Below the pieces are notes generated by a model. It did no database searches. It saw only the letters and a program-made list of their open reading frames with translations, and was not told the DNA's origin. Below are positions 52,466 to 64,000 of a stretch of DNA of 64,000 nt, piece by piece. The stretch comes from Actinomyces radicidentis. GTDB lineage: Bacteria > Actinomycetota > Actinomycetes > Actinomycetales > Actinomycetaceae. Location of the stretch: contig NZ_CP014228.1 in NCBI RefSeq assembly GCF_001553565.1, forward strand, positions 1,550,001-1,614,000, given 5' to 3'. The position numbers and the translations under genes are program-made. The number at the start of each line of letters is the position of its first letter. Position 1 is the stretch's first letter.

Positions 52466-52980
52466 GGTGCGTGCGTCCTTCGTCGTCGAGGGGACGCGGG
52501 CCGACGGTGCTTCGCGCGTCTGCGCGGCGGGGCGTGCCTGTCGGGGTGCGCCGTCCGCGTCCCAGTGGAGGGGGGCCGGGGTGGTCCGGCGGACGTGCAC
52601 GTGGGCCGCGTGCGGGGTGCCCGGGCTGCGGCGGCGTGCGCGTCAGCGGGGCATTCGACGGGTGGCGCTCGGGGCGCCGGTCGGGACGGTCGGCATGGCC
52701 TGGACCCTACCCGGCGTCCCGCCCGGTGTCCTCCGTCCGGCCGAATGCTGGGCCGCTCGACCCTCTCCTCCGGAATGACACCGGTGTCGTGAGACGACTC
52801 ACATCCGGGGAATCTCGGCGTGTTGTCAGGGATTCCTGAGGCTTGAGGGGTATTCGCAACGGCTGGTGCAGCTGTGAATGCTGTTCATTCTGTTTCGTGA
52901 TGTGGTTCGTGTGACTAATGTGCCTTCCAACCAGGAAGCGCGTCCGTCAAGGCGACGCGCCGTAGCACCACGGAGGACTT
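52466..52980. other. divergent control region between metY and the NlpC/P60 gene
   Basis: About 515 bp without a gene. Two inverted repeats lie together: GACACCGGTGTC (perfect, 52777-52788) and GTGAG-ACGA-CTCAC (52790-52802). Further right are an AT-rich strip with TGACTAAT (about 52911-52919) and a 7-bp stem GCGCGTC/GACGCGC in the leader of the NlpC/P60 gene (about 52938-52960). No SAM or c-di-AMP riboswitch core was recognised. Confidence 0.5.
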
Positions 52981-54567
52981 GTGAGCCTGCCTTCCCGTAC
53001 GCGACTCGACCGCGGCACCGCGCGCACCAGTGCGCTCGTCGCGGCCGTCGTGCTCGCAGCCACCCTCACACCGGTCGCCGCAGCCGACCCGGTGAGCCAG
53101 GACGACATCGACCAGGCCAAGGCGAACGAGGCGACGACGTCGTCGTCCATCGCCGACCTCGAGGCCCAGATCGCTCAGCTGAGCGTCGACTCGGACAACG
53201 CGCAGGTGGCCGCCCAGACCGCCAACGAGGACTACCTCACCGCGCTCGACGAGCTCGACGCCGCGACGGCGGACGCCGCGACGGCCCAGACGAACGCCGA
53301 TGAGGCGGCCAAGAAGACCGAGGCCGCCCGCAGCGACCTCGGCCAGGTCGTCGTGCAGACCTACCAGGACGGCGACGGCGCCCTCAACGCCCTCACGCCG
53401 TACCTGTCGACCGACTCCTGGGGCGACGTCTCCGACAACGACGTCGCCCTGACCCGTGCCGGCGAGAACACCGACGCCGAGGTCCAGAAGGTCGAGGCCC
53501 TCCAGGCCGTCGCCGACACGATGCAGTCCATCGCCGACCAGAAGGTCAGCGAGAAGAAGACGGCCGCCGACGACGCCGCCGTCGCCAAGACCAAGGCCGA
53601 GACCGCCGCGACGAACGCCGAGACGGCCGTGACGACCGCCGAGACCGAGCGCTCCAGCCTCATCACCAAGCTCGCCGAGCAGCGCAACACGACCACCGAG
53701 CTCGAGACCAAGTACCAGGACCAGCTCGAGGCCGAGCGCAAGGCCCGCGAGGAGGCCGCCGCCAAGGCCGCCGCCGAGAAGGCTGCGCAGACCCAGGCCG
53801 CCAAGGACGAGGTCGCCAAGGCCCAGGAGGCCGCCAAGGACGGGCAGATCGCCGAGTCCGAGGCCACGCCGTCGGCCAGCGCCGCCCCCGCCGAGGAGGC
53901 CGCCCAGGAGGCCGCGGCCGAGCCGACTGAGGAGGCGACCCAGGAGCCCACCACTGACGCCGATGCCGACGCTCAGGCCAGCGCCAAGGCCGAGGCCGAC
54001 GCGAAGGCGACCGCGGACGCCGAGGCCGCTGCCGTCGCCGAGGCGCAGCGGAAGGCGGAGGAGGAGGCCGCGGCCCAGGCCGCCGCGCAGAAGGCGGCGG
54101 AGGAGGAGGCCGCGGCCCAGGCCGCCGCCGAGGCGGCCGCCCAGGCCGCTGCCGAGCAGCAGGCCGCCGCTGAGGCCGCGGCGCAGGCCGCCGCCTCCGC
54201 CAACAAGGCGGACACCGCCATCAGCGCGGCGCAGTCCTACCTGGGCGTCCCCTACGTCTGGGCCGGCGAGTCCTACTCGGGCCTCGACTGCTCGGGCCTC
54301 ACGATGCTCGCCTACCAGCAGGCCGGCGTGTACCTCACGCACTCCTCGCGCGTGCAGTACGGCCAGGGCACGGCCGTCCCGCTGTCCGAGGCCCAGCCGG
54401 GCGACCTCATCTTCTGGTCGCACAACGGCACCCAGGCCGGCATCTACCACGTCGCCATCTACCTGGGGGACGGCCAGGTCATCGAGGCGCCGAACGTCGG
54501 CATGACGGTGCGGATCACGAGCCTCTCCTACGGCGGCGGCATCATGCCCTACGCCGTGCGCCCCTGA
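52981..54567 (+). CDS. secreted NlpC/P60 peptidoglycan hydrolase (RipA-like)
   Basis: A 528-residue exported D,L-endopeptidase that cuts peptidoglycan stem peptides. Signal peptide at residues 1-36 (SALVAAVVLAATLTPVAAAD), long coiled coil at about 40-280, a low-complexity Ala/Glu/Gln segment at about 290-405, then NlpC/P60 with Cys in YSGLDCSGLTMLAYQQ (about 438), His in YHVAIYLGDGQV (about 490) and the polar third residue in VIEAPNVG. GTG 52981 follows GGAGG. Coiled-coil members take part in daughter-cell separation. Confidence 0.95.
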   Translation: MSLPSRTRLDRGTARTSALVAAVVLAATLTPVAAADPVSQDDIDQAKANEATTSSSIADLEAQIAQLSVDSDNAQVAAQTANEDYLTALDELDAATADAATAQTNADEAAKKTEAARSDLGQVVVQTYQDGDGALNALTPYLSTDSWGDVSDNDVALTRAGENTDAEVQKVEALQAVADTMQSIADQKVSEKKTAADDAAVAKTKAETAATNAETAVTTAETERSSLITKLAEQRNTTTELETKYQDQLEAERKAREEAAAKAAAEKAAQTQAAKDEVAKAQEAAKDGQIAESEATPSASAAPAEEAAQEAAAEPTEEATQEPTTDADADAQASAKAEADAKATADAEAAAVAEAQRKAEEEAAAQAAAQKAAEEEAAAQAAAEAAAQAAAEQQAAAEAAAQAAASANKADTAISAAQSYLGVPYVWAGESYSGLDCSGLTMLAYQQAGVYLTHSSRVQYGQGTAVPLSEAQPGDLIFWSHNGTQAGIYHVAIYLGDGQVIEAPNVGMTVRITSLSYGGGIMPYAVRP

Positions 54568-54637
54568 GGCGCCTCCCCGATCCTGTGAACGCTTCCGTTC
54601 CCGAGAACAGGATCTGAACCGTCCACTCAGGTCCTCC

Positions 54638-54680
54638 GACGCCGTCCGGCCGCCCCTCTTGCAGCAGCCCGGACGGCGTC
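54638..54680 (+). terminator. first terminator hairpin after NlpC/P60 gene
   Basis: GACGCCGTCCGG (54638-54649) and CCGGACGGCGTC (54669-54680) form a perfect 12-bp stem with a 19-nt loop. Confidence 0.65.
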
Positions 54681-54714
54681 GGCGCGTCCCCGGGGCGCTC
54701 GGGACGGGACCCGC

Positions 54715-54768
54715 GGACGAGCCGGGAGGGGCCGCACCGGTCACGGTGCGGCCCCTCCCGGCTCGTCC
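54715..54768. terminator. 25-bp bidirectional terminator hairpin
   Basis: Arms 54715-54739 and 54744-54768 pair perfectly over 25 bp with loop GTCA. It lies between the convergent NlpC/P60 and ppa genes and can serve both. Confidence 0.9.
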
Positions 54769-54806
54769 TGGCGGAGGCGCGCTCAGCGCCGGCCCCCGCG
54801 CACGGC

Positions 54807-55307
54807 TCAGTGGCCCTCGCGGGCGATGCGCTCCTGCTCGCGGTCGTAGGAGCGACGGATCTCCTCCTCCGCCTCCTCGCGCCCCACCCAGTGGGCGCCC
54901 TCGACGCTCTTGCCGGGCTCGAGGTCCTTGTAGACCTCGAAGAAGTGCTGGATCTCGAGGCGGTGGAACTCGCTCACGTCCTCGATGTCGGTGCGCCACG
55001 AGGCGCGCTGGTCGGCGGAGGGGACGCACAGGACCTTGTCGTCGCCGCCCTTCTCGTCGCGCATGCGGAACATGCCCAGGGCGCGGCAGCGGATGAGGCA
55101 GCCGGGGAAGGTCGGCTCCTCGAGGAGGACGAGGGCGTCGAGCGGGTCGCCGTCCTCGCCGAGCGTGCCGTCGATGAACCCGTAGTCGTCGGGGTAGCGG
55201 GTCGAGGTGAAGAGCATGCGGTCGAGCTTGATGCGACCGGTCTCGTGGTCCACCTCGTACTTGTTCCGGTTGCCCTTGGGGATCTCGATGGTGACGTCGA
55301 ACTCCAC
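54807..55307 (-). CDS. ppa: inorganic pyrophosphatase (family I)
   Basis: Hydrolyses diphosphate and so pulls biosynthetic reactions forward. The 166-residue protein has the family signature [10 protein letters not shown] near residue 52, the N-terminal [13 protein letters not shown] and the metal residues in the [12 protein letters not shown] region. ATG 55307; the divergent dacB gene is 263 bp away, with a shared AT-rich CACTAGTGTG near 55430-55439 that may hold both promoters. Confidence 0.98.
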   Translation of the reverse strand: MEFDVTIEIPKGNRNKYEVDHETGRIKLDRMLFTSTRYPDDYGFIDGTLGEDGDPLDALVLLEEPTFPGCLIRCRALGMFRMRDEKGGDDKVLCVPSADQRASWRTDIEDVSEFHRLEIQHFFEVYKDLEPGKSVEGAHWVGREEAEEEIRRSYDREQERIAREGH

Positions 55308-55570
55308 GGGAAGTCTCCTTCTGAATGTCGTCTCCGGCCGTCTCCCGATCCGGTCGGTCTGCCTCGCCGTCGTCGCCCCGGGGCGCCGACGGGCCGCGGC
55401 GTCGCGTCGGGAGGGCTGGCCGCAATGGCACTAGTGTGGCGCACGAGAGCCCTCCCCGCGGCCGACTCGCCCCAACGGGCGGTCAGGGCGCGCCCCCGCG
55501 GCGTCCCCGCGGAGGCGGTCTGACGCCGCACCACGGGCCCCGACACCGTCCCCGACGTCCCGGAGGCCCC

Positions 55571-56968
55571 GTGCGCAAGGCAACGATCGCAGGACTCACC
55601 GCGGCGACCCTCGTCGTCGCCGGCGGCTTCTACGGGCTCGCCGACGCCCTCGACGTCGCCCCCGGCTTCCTCACGACCGCACCCGCCGGCCCGACGGCGG
55701 CCGCCTTCCCCACCGCGGAGGCCGGTGCGGGCACCGCGCCCACCGTGGCCGGCCTCGACGCCGACGCCGCCGCGCCCTCGAAGGCGGCCCTCGCCTCCTA
55801 CGCCGACGACCTCGCCGCCGACGACCTCATCAAGGGCGCGACGACGGGCGTCTCCATCATCGACGTCGCCACCGGTGACGAGCTCCTCGACCACGACGGC
55901 ACGAAGGCCCTCACCCCGGCCTCCTCCAACAAGGTCCTCACCGCATGGACCGCCCTCCAGGTGCTCGGCGCCGACCACCGCCTCACCACCTCCGCCGTCC
56001 TCGACGGCAGCACCCTCACCCTCGTCGGCGGCGGCGACGTCCTCCTGTCCTCCGACAAGGGCGACGCCTCCGCCACGGCCGGCCACGCGGGTCTCGGCGA
56101 CCTCGCCCGCGCCGCCGCGAAGACGCTCAAGGCCCAGGGTGTCACCACGGTCTCCGTCCGGCTCGACGACACCATGTTCTCCGGGCCCACGTGGAACGAC
56201 GGCTGGGAGTCCGGCAACGAGGCCTGGGTCGCGCCGGTCCAGCCGATCATGATCGACGTGAGCGCCATCACCGAGGGCGCCGGCTACCCCGCCGACCCCG
56301 CCATGGAGGCCGCCCAGGCCTTCGCCACCCACCTCGAGGAGGCCGGCATCACCGTCGACGGCGACCTCTCCCGCGCTGCCGCCCCCGACGGCGCCGCCGA
56401 GGTCGCCTCCGTCAGGTCCGCGCCGCTCGAGGACGTCCTCGCCGTCTCCCTCAAGGCCTCCGACAACACCATGACCGAGGTCGAGGGGCACGTCGCCGCC
56501 GTCGCCGCAGGCAACGAGGGCAGCTTCGAGGGCGCCGCCGCGACCGTCGAGGCGCAGCTCAAGGAGGACGGCTTCGACACCTCGGGCCTCGTCCTCAAGG
56601 ACTCCTCCGGCCTGGCCAAGGCGGACAAGGTCCCCGCCCGGCTCCTCGCGCAGGTCATCGCCCGGGCCGCCGGCTCCGACGGCGGCACCGTGGGCCGCAC
56701 CCTCATCGGGGACCTCCCCGTCGGCGCCCTCGACGGCACGCTGGACGACCGCTTCAACGGGGCCGTCGGCGCCGGGACCGTTCGAGCCAAGACCGGCTCC
56801 CTCGACCAGGTCTCCTCCCTCACGGGGACGGTCGTCACCAGGGACGGGCGCCTCCTCGCCTTCTCCGTCATCATCGAGGGCTTCGAGTCCGGAGGCTTGG
56901 GCAACGCCCGTGTCGCCATGGACCAGGACCTCATCGGCCCGCTCGCCGACTGCGGCTGCCAGGGCTGA
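55571..56968 (+). CDS. dacB: D-alanyl-D-alanine carboxypeptidase (PBP4-like)
   Basis: A 465-residue exported penicillin-binding protein of the PBP4 class, trimming or cutting cross-linked peptidoglycan. N-terminal signal anchor at residues 3-24. The three active-site motifs are SSNK in LTPASSNKVLTAW (about residue 118), SDN in SLKASDNTMTEV (about 300) and KTG in VRAKTGSLDQV (about 408). GTG 55571. Next comes the metalloprotease gene after 5 bp. Confidence 0.95.
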   Translation: MRKATIAGLTAATLVVAGGFYGLADALDVAPGFLTTAPAGPTAAAFPTAEAGAGTAPTVAGLDADAAAPSKAALASYADDLAADDLIKGATTGVSIIDVATGDELLDHDGTKALTPASSNKVLTAWTALQVLGADHRLTTSAVLDGSTLTLVGGGDVLLSSDKGDASATAGHAGLGDLARAAAKTLKAQGVTTVSVRLDDTMFSGPTWNDGWESGNEAWVAPVQPIMIDVSAITEGAGYPADPAMEAAQAFATHLEEAGITVDGDLSRAAAPDGAAEVASVRSAPLEDVLAVSLKASDNTMTEVEGHVAAVAAGNEGSFEGAAATVEAQLKEDGFDTSGLVLKDSSGLAKADKVPARLLAQVIARAAGSDGGTVGRTLIGDLPVGALDGTLDDRFNGAVGAGTVRAKTGSLDQVSSLTGTVVTRDGRLLAFSVIIEGFESGGLGNARVAMDQDLIGPLADCGCQG

Positions 56969-56973
56969 GGGCC

Positions 56974-58149
56974 GTGGCGGAGCACGTGCCGGAGCCCGCG
57001 GAGGCCTCCGGCTCCCCGGTGGACTGGGAGCGCGCCCTGCGCCTGGCCCGCGCCGCCACGCCGCCCGGGCCTCGCGCGAGCGCACCGGAGCGCGCCGCCC
57101 TCGTCTCACTCCTCCACGAGGCCGCCGCCGAGGCCCCCGCCCGCGTCGGCGCCCTCACCGGCCTCGAGCGCGAAGCCCGCGCCGTGGGACGGTCGCTCGA
57201 CGTCCGCGTCGTCGACCGCGACGCCGCTCGGCGGGCCGCCGTCGACTCGCTCCGCCGCCTCGTGCCGGCCCCCGGATCGACCACCCCCGAGGACGCGCGG
57301 ACCAGCCCCACCGGGCCGGCGAGCGCGCAGGACGTGGTGAGCGCGGGGGCCGCTGGCACGCGTCCGTCGGTCCGCCGCGCCGCGAGCACCGTGCTCGGCG
57401 CCGGACGGGCGCTCGCACGGCGCGCCGGCGCCGTCGCCGGGCCGGGGCTCGCCGCCACGGAGGCGGCCACCGCCCTCGGCGCCGTCTCGACCCGCCTCCT
57501 CGGCGAGGTCCTCCCCGCGACTCCGGACCCCGCGGCCGCGACGGACGCCCCCGACGGCGCGGTCCGCGCCCCGAGGATCCTCCTCGTCGCCCCGAACGTC
57601 CTCGCCCTCGCCCGCCGCGACGACCTCGACCTCGCCGACCTCGCCCACTGGGTCGCCCTCCACGAGACCGTCCACGCCGTCCAGCTCGCCGCCGCGCCCT
57701 GGCTCGCCGCCCACCTCGCCGACGCCGTCGCCGAGGTCGTCCGCGCCGCCGCCGCGCGGGACACGGGCGGGGCTCGCGAGCGCGCCGCCGCCCTCTCCGC
57801 CGCGCTCGCCCTCCTCGAGGGCCACGCCGAGGCCGCCCTCGACTCCGTCGGGCCCGAGGAGATTGGGAGCGTCCACCGGCTGCGCGCCGTCGTCGGCCCG
57901 GCCCGGTCCGGCGCGCTCGCCGACGCCCTCGCCCGCCTCACCGGGGTGCGCGCCAAGGGCTCCCAGCACGCCGACGGCGCCGCCTTCGTCCGCGCCGTCC
58001 TCGCCGACGCCGGAACCGCGGGTCTCGCCGCCGCGTGGGCCGCACCGGAGAACCTGCCCCGACCGGATGAGCTCGCCGCGCCCGAGGCCTGGGAGGAGCG
58101 CGTCCTGGCCGGGGGCCGGCAGCGGTTACCCCGGCCGCCCGCCGCGTGA
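56974..58149 (+). CDS. zinc-dependent metalloprotease (DUF2342-like)
   Basis: A 391-residue protein of the actinobacterial zinc metalloprotease family with HExxH as HETVH at about residues 230-234 ([18 protein letters not shown]) and a Glu-containing helix about 60 residues later ([13 protein letters not shown]). Start GTG 56974, 5 bp after dacB. In actinobacteria this gene normally precedes tilS and hpt; here hpt follows directly and tilS is missing. Confidence 0.85.
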   Translation: MAEHVPEPAEASGSPVDWERALRLARAATPPGPRASAPERAALVSLLHEAAAEAPARVGALTGLEREARAVGRSLDVRVVDRDAARRAAVDSLRRLVPAPGSTTPEDARTSPTGPASAQDVVSAGAAGTRPSVRRAASTVLGAGRALARRAGAVAGPGLAATEAATALGAVSTRLLGEVLPATPDPAAATDAPDGAVRAPRILLVAPNVLALARRDDLDLADLAHWVALHETVHAVQLAAAPWLAAHLADAVAEVVRAAAARDTGGARERAAALSAALALLEGHAEAALDSVGPEEIGSVHRLRAVVGPARSGALADALARLTGVRAKGSQHADGAAFVRAVLADAGTAGLAAAWAAPENLPRPDELAAPEAWEERVLAGGRQRLPRPPAA

Positions 58150-58188
58150 CACAATCCCGACGTACCCGCACCCGCAGGAAGGCACGAC

Positions 58189-58743
58189 ATGGACGCCGCT
58201 GACATGGGGGAGGACCTCGCGCAGGTCCTCATCACCGAGAAGGAGATCGGCCAGCGCCTCGACGAGATGGCGGCCCAGATCGACGCCGACTACGAGGGCA
58301 AGGACATCCTCCTCGTGGGCGTGCTCAAGGGCGCCGTCTACGTCATGGCGGACCTGTCCCGCCGGCTGCACCGCTCCGCCCCCATGGACTGGATGGCCGT
58401 GTCCTCCTACGGCTCGGGAACCAAGTCCTCCGGCGTCGTGCGCATCCTCAAGGACCTCGACGCGGACCTCACGGACCGCCACGTCCTCATCGTCGAGGAC
58501 ATCATCGACTCCGGCCTCACCCTGTCCTGGCTCGTCGGCAACCTCTCCAGCCGCGGCGCCGCCAGCGTCGAGATCGCCACCCTCCTGCGCAAGCCCGAGG
58601 CGGCCAAGGTCGAGGTGGACGTCAAGTACGTCGGCTTCGACATCCCCACGGAGTTCGTCGTCGGCTACGGCCTCGACTACGCCGAGCGCTACCGCAACCT
58701 CCCCTTCATCGGCACCCTCCGCCCCGAGGTCTACGGGGGCTGA
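58189..58743 (+). CDS. hpt: hypoxanthine phosphoribosyltransferase
   Basis: Purine salvage enzyme. The 184-residue protein has the PRPP-binding motif [17 protein letters not shown] near residue 100, the first-strand [19 protein letters not shown], and the C-terminal [23 protein letters not shown] 58189 after AGGAAGG. Confidence 0.97.
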   Translation: MDAADMGEDLAQVLITEKEIGQRLDEMAAQIDADYEGKDILLVGVLKGAVYVMADLSRRLHRSAPMDWMAVSSYGSGTKSSGVVRILKDLDADLTDRHVLIVEDIIDSGLTLSWLVGNLSSRGAASVEIATLLRKPEAAKVEVDVKYVGFDIPTEFVVGYGLDYAERYRNLPFIGTLRPEVYGG

Positions 58744-58906
58744 GCCCTCCCGGCCGGAGCCCGTGCGCGCACCGGCCGGCGCGCGACGCCGGTGGCCCCT
58801 CCGTGACGCCGCCACGCCCCCGGCGAACCGTGACGCCGCTCGCGGCGCGCCGTGCGGCCTTTCGGCTACCGTTTGGCAGTCAGACGCGCGAAGGGATCCA
58901 CCGCTG

Positions 58907-61104
<2,198 letters not shown>

Positions 61105-61108
<4 letters not shown>

Positions 61109-61773
61109 GCGAGGGCACGAGCCCGGCCCGCGACTCCGCCGAGCGCCCCGGCCCCGGTGAGACGCGGGCGACCGTCGGAGCCGAGGACGCCCCGGCCCTC
61201 CGCCCCTACGACGCGGACGGCGTGCGCCGGGCCGTGCGCGACCTCCTCGTCGCCATCGGCGAGGACCCCGACCGCGACGGGCTCGTCGAGACCCCGGACC
61301 GCATGGCGCGCGCCTACGCGGAGATCTTCGCCGGCCTCGCCGAGGACCCGGGCGCCCACGTCGAGAAGGTCTTCGACGTCGGTCACGAGGAGATGGTCCT
61401 CGTGCGCGACATCCCCATGTACTCCGTGTGCGAGCACCACCTCCTGCCCTTCCACGGCGTCGCCCACGTCGCCTATATCCCGAGCGAGGGCGGGCGCGTC
61501 ACGGGCCTGTCGAAGGTGGCGCGGCTCGTCGAGGGCTACGCCCGGCGGCCCCAGGTCCAGGAGCGGCTCACGTCGCAGGTCGCCGACGCCATGGTCGACC
61601 GCCTCGGCGTGCGGGGCGTCCTCGTCGTCGTCGAGGCCGAGCACCTGTGCATGTCGATGCGCGGCATCCGCAAGCCCGGCTCCAACACCGTCACCTCCGC
61701 GGTTCGCGGGCAGATGCGCAACGCCGCCACCCGCTCCGAGGCCATGAGTCTCATCCTCGGCCGCCGCTCCTGA
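61105..61773 (+). CDS. folE: GTP cyclohydrolase I
   Basis: First enzyme of folate synthesis. The 222-residue protein has zinc ligands in [12 protein letters not shown] (about residue 110) and [14 protein letters not shown] (about 180). ATG 61105 overlaps the ftsH stop (ATGA). In related genomes folP directly follows; here a convergent alcohol dehydrogenase gene lies between folE and folP. Confidence 0.98.
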
Positions 61774-61820
61774 CCCACGGCTCGCGGGCACCGGCCCCGA
61801 GCCCCACGCGCCACGGCGCC

Positions 61821-61856
61821 GACGACGGGATCGCTCCCGACGCCGGCGCCGTCGTC
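61821..61856. terminator. hairpin between convergent folE and adh
   Basis: GACGACGG (61821-61828) and CCGTCGTC (61849-61856) pair over 8 bp with a 20-nt GC-rich loop; weaker than the other terminators. Confidence 0.45.
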
Positions 61857-61905
61857 GTCCCCGACCCGTCGTGCCGGTGCGGGCGGACGGGCCCGGCGGG
61901 GGCGC

Positions 61906-62976
61906 TCAGGCCCACGGGTCCACGAGGATGCGGATCGGGTTGCCGACCTTCTTCTCCAGGTGCTCGATGCCCGTGCGGATCTCCCGCAGCGGCACGACCT
62001 CGCTCACCGACTCGGTGAGGTCGAGGCGCCCGTAGCGCAGCATCTCGGCGAGCATCGCGATGTCCTGCGTCTTGTAGCCGAGGTGGCCCAGGACCTGCTT
62101 GTTCTTGAGGTTGAACTCGAGGAAGGTCCCCAGGTTCATGTCCTGGGCGCTCATGCCGACCGTGACGACCCGCCCGTAGTTGTCGAGCGAGGCGACCGCC
62201 TGCTGGAGCGTCGAGTGGATGCCGACGGCGTCGAAGGCGACGTCGACCATGCGCCCGCCGGTCGCCGCGGTGATCGAGTCGAGGAGGTTCGGGTCGTCGG
62301 CGCGGAAGACGTGGTCGGCGCCGAGGCGCTCGGCGCGCTCCAGGCACTCCTCGTTGAGGTCGACGCCGATGATCGGCACCGCGCCTGCCAGCTTGGAGAG
62401 CTGGATGATGTGCGTGCCGACGCCGCCCAGGCCCCACACGCCCACGGCGTTGCCGGGGTGGACCTTGCCGGTGCGCACGACGGCCCCGAAGGGCGTGGAG
62501 ACGGCGTCGGCGAGGATGGCGGCCTGCTCGAGGTCGACCTCGTCCGGAACGCGCGTCATGCCCATCGCGTTGGCGACCGTGTACTGGGCCCAGCCGCCGT
62601 CGTAGGCGAAGGCCATGAGACGCAGGTTGAGGCAGGCGGTGAAGTCGCCGCGCTGGCAGCGGCGGCACTTGAGGCAGGGGCGTCCCGCCGAGGGGATGAC
62701 GCGGTCGCCGACGGCCCAGCCGGTGACGCCGGGGCCGAGGGCGTCGATCGTCCCGGCGGCCTCGTGGCCCTGGGTGACGACGGGCAGCTCGTGCGGGAAG
62801 GCGCCGTGGATGAGCGACAGGTCCGAGTGGCAGATCCCGCAGTAGGCCACCTTGATGCGCACCTGGCCGGGGCCGGGCTCGGGGATCGGAACCTCCTCGA
62901 CCTCGACGCGCCGTCCGTCGGCGTGGAAGCGCTCGGCGAGCATCATCCCGGGAGCAGGGGACTGGGTGCCGGTCAT
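61906..62976 (-). CDS. zinc-dependent alcohol dehydrogenase (AdhP-like)
   Basis: A 356-residue medium-chain dehydrogenase. Catalytic zinc site Cys and His in YCGICHSDLSLIHG and GHEAAG, structural zinc Cys cluster CLKCRRCQRGDFTAC near residue 105, and NAD-site VGVWGLGGVGTHIIQLSK near 185, with Asp (VDLNEE) at the end of the second strand, favouring NAD. It was inserted between folE and folP in the opposite orientation. Confidence 0.93.
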   Translation of the reverse strand: MTGTQSPAPGMMLAERFHADGRRVEVEEVPIPEPGPGQVRIKVAYCGICHSDLSLIHGAFPHELPVVTQGHEAAGTIDALGPGVTGWAVGDRVIPSAGRPCLKCRRCQRGDFTACLNLRLMAFAYDGGWAQYTVANAMGMTRVPDEVDLEQAAILADAVSTPFGAVVRTGKVHPGNAVGVWGLGGVGTHIIQLSKLAGAVPIIGVDLNEECLERAERLGADHVFRADDPNLLDSITAATGGRMVDVAFDAVGIHSTLQQAVASLDNYGRVVTVGMSAQDMNLGTFLEFNLKNKQVLGHLGYKTQDIAMLAEMLRYGRLDLTESVSEVVPLREIRTGIEHLEKKVGNPIRILVDPWA

Positions 62977-63214
62977 GTGATCACGTCCTTGTCATCAGCA
63001 GCGTTCGGCCGTGGGGAGCTGGCTCCGTGGTGCGGGAGCCCGACCGCGGCCGGGCCGGCACCGTGCCGGCCACCGACGCAGCCATCGTAGGAACGCGGAC
63101 GCGAGTACGGGGTCGTATCGTGGGTCGCGTTCCGGCCTCGGTCCGGGCGCCGCGTTCACGCTCCGCGAGGGCCCGCCCGGGCGCGCGCGGGGTTACAGAA
63201 CGGGGGCGCCCCGA

Positions 63215-63229
63215 TACCCTGGGGCGGTG
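63215..63229 (+). promoter_or_regulatory. leaderless promoter of folP
   Basis: TACCCT (63215-63220), then 6 nt, then GTG at 63227; no Shine-Dalgarno sequence. Confidence 0.45.
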
Positions 63230-64000
63230 AATGCGGTCGACGCCCTCGTCCCGGCACCACTGCCGGCGATCCTCACCGAGCCCTCCGCGGCCGGACGCAC
63301 CCTCGTCATGGGGGTCGTCAACGTCACCCCCGACTCCTTCTCCGACGGCGGCCGCTGGGCCACCGCGGACCTCGCCGTCGCCCACGGCCGCCAGCTCTTG
63401 GCGCAGGGGGCCGACCTCGTCGACGTCGGCGGGGAGTCCACCCGCCCCGGTGCCCAGCGCGTCGAGAGCGAGGAGGAGCGCGAGCGCGTCCTCCCCGTCA
63501 TCCGCGCCCTGGCCGCCGAGGGGGTCCCCGTCTCCGTCGACACGATCCACGCCGCCACCGCCCGAGCCGCCGTCGAGGCCGGCGCCGTCATCGTCAACGA
63601 CGTCTCCGGCGGCCTGGCCGACCCGGACATGCACCCGCTCGTCGCCGAGGCCGGCGTCGTGTACGTCTGCCAGCACTGGCGCGGGAACCCCGAGACCATG
63701 AACGGCCTCACCGACTACGCGGGCGACGTCGTCGGCGGCGTCGAGGCCGAGCTGCGCGAGCGGCTCACGAGCCTGCGCGCCGCCGGGGTGCGCGACGAGC
63801 AGCTCGTCGTCGACCCCGGCCTCGGCTTCGCCAAGACCCACCCCCAGTCCTGGGAGCTCCTCGCCGCCACCGCCCGGCTGCGCGAGGACCTCGGTCTGCC
63901 GGTCCTCATCGGATCGTCCCGCAAGCGCTTCCTGGCCGGCGCCGTCACCCCCGAGGTGGCCGCTGAGCCCCTCGCCCGTGACGACGTCACGGCCGCCACG
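63227..64000 (+). CDS. folP: dihydropteroate synthase (partial, 5' part)
   Basis: Joins para-aminobenzoate to the pterin diphosphate; the sulfonamide target. The first 258 codons are in the window. Both signatures are present: GVVNVTPDSFSDGGRW near residue 31 and VDVGGESTRPGAQRV near 68, then VDPGLGFAKTHPQSWELL with the pterin-site Lys region and GSSRKRFLAG. GTG 63227 is the best start: it lies 6 nt after a -10 box. The window edge cuts the C-terminus. Confidence 0.95.
   Translation, partial: MNAVDALVPAPLPAILTEPSAAGRTLVMGVVNVTPDSFSDGGRWATADLAVAHGRQLLAQGADLVDVGGESTRPGAQRVESEEERERVLPVIRALAAEGVPVSVDTIHAATARAAVEAGAVIVNDVSGGLADPDMHPLVAEAGVVYVCQHWRGNPETMNGLTDYAGDVVGGVEAELRERLTSLRAAGVRDEQLVVDPGLGFAKTHPQSWELLAATARLREDLGLPVLIGSSRKRFLAGAVTPEVAAEPLARDDVTAAT

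Noticed and set aside
52466-52660. SAM riboswitch in the metY leader
   Set aside because: The conserved core elements of SAM-I and SAM-IV were looked for on the minus strand and not found.
52803-52980. c-di-AMP (ydaO) riboswitch before the NlpC/P60 gene
   Set aside because: Such riboswitches are common before actinobacterial cell-wall hydrolases, but the core motifs are absent; only a small leader hairpin is seen.

Overview
The window is very GC-rich, with dense short-spaced genes, many GTG starts and housekeeping blocks (pst, clpC, ppdK, metY-metX, ppa-dacB-hpt-ftsH-folE-folP) typical of Actinobacteria. The gene set and the GlnR-type regulator suggest an Actinomyces-like actinomycete; this is inference from gene content, not a database match.

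Layout. 1-2.1 kb: end of the high-affinity phosphate transporter (pstC end, pstA, pstB). 2.2-6.0 kb: a PadR regulator with its membrane partner, an AbiEi/DUF559-type nuclease-fold protein and a membrane protein; three copies of a 22-bp tandem repeat lie just after stop codons here. 6.0-9.0 kb: a GlnR-like regulator, a DUF47 phosphate-transport regulator and a PiT transporter. 9.0-16.1 kb: nitrobindin-like protein, YgfZ-like protein, dtd, then an ABC exporter with a two-component system and a small exported protein. 16.2-19.1 kb: an ISL3-family element (8-bp target duplication) with a complete IS110-family element inserted into its transposase; the IS110 left end holds a convincing bridge-RNA candidate. 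19.2-29.3 kb: accessory DNA with a CoiA-like nuclease-fold protein, TetR and MarR regulated redox/efflux genes, a GNAT protein, a truncated LuxR regulator and a decayed IS3-family element. 29.6-45.1 kb: clpC, two MFS transporters, a universal stress protein, ppdK and a MoxR-DUF58-transglutaminase operon. 45.2-52.5 kb, minus strand: metY, metX, an alpha/beta hydrolase, mprF and an esterase read as one run. 52.9-64 kb: NlpC/P60 cell-wall hydrolase, ppa, dacB, a zinc metalloprotease, hpt, ftsH, folE, a zinc alcohol dehydrogenase and the start of folP.

Recurrent signals. Many genes appear to be leaderless: a TANNNT-like -10 box sits 6-7 nt before the start codon. Many transcription units end in perfect or near-perfect 13-25 bp GC hairpins with mostly 4-nt loops and no U-tract. 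Several palindromic operators sit before regulator-linked transport genes. No tRNA, rRNA or CRISPR array was seen.
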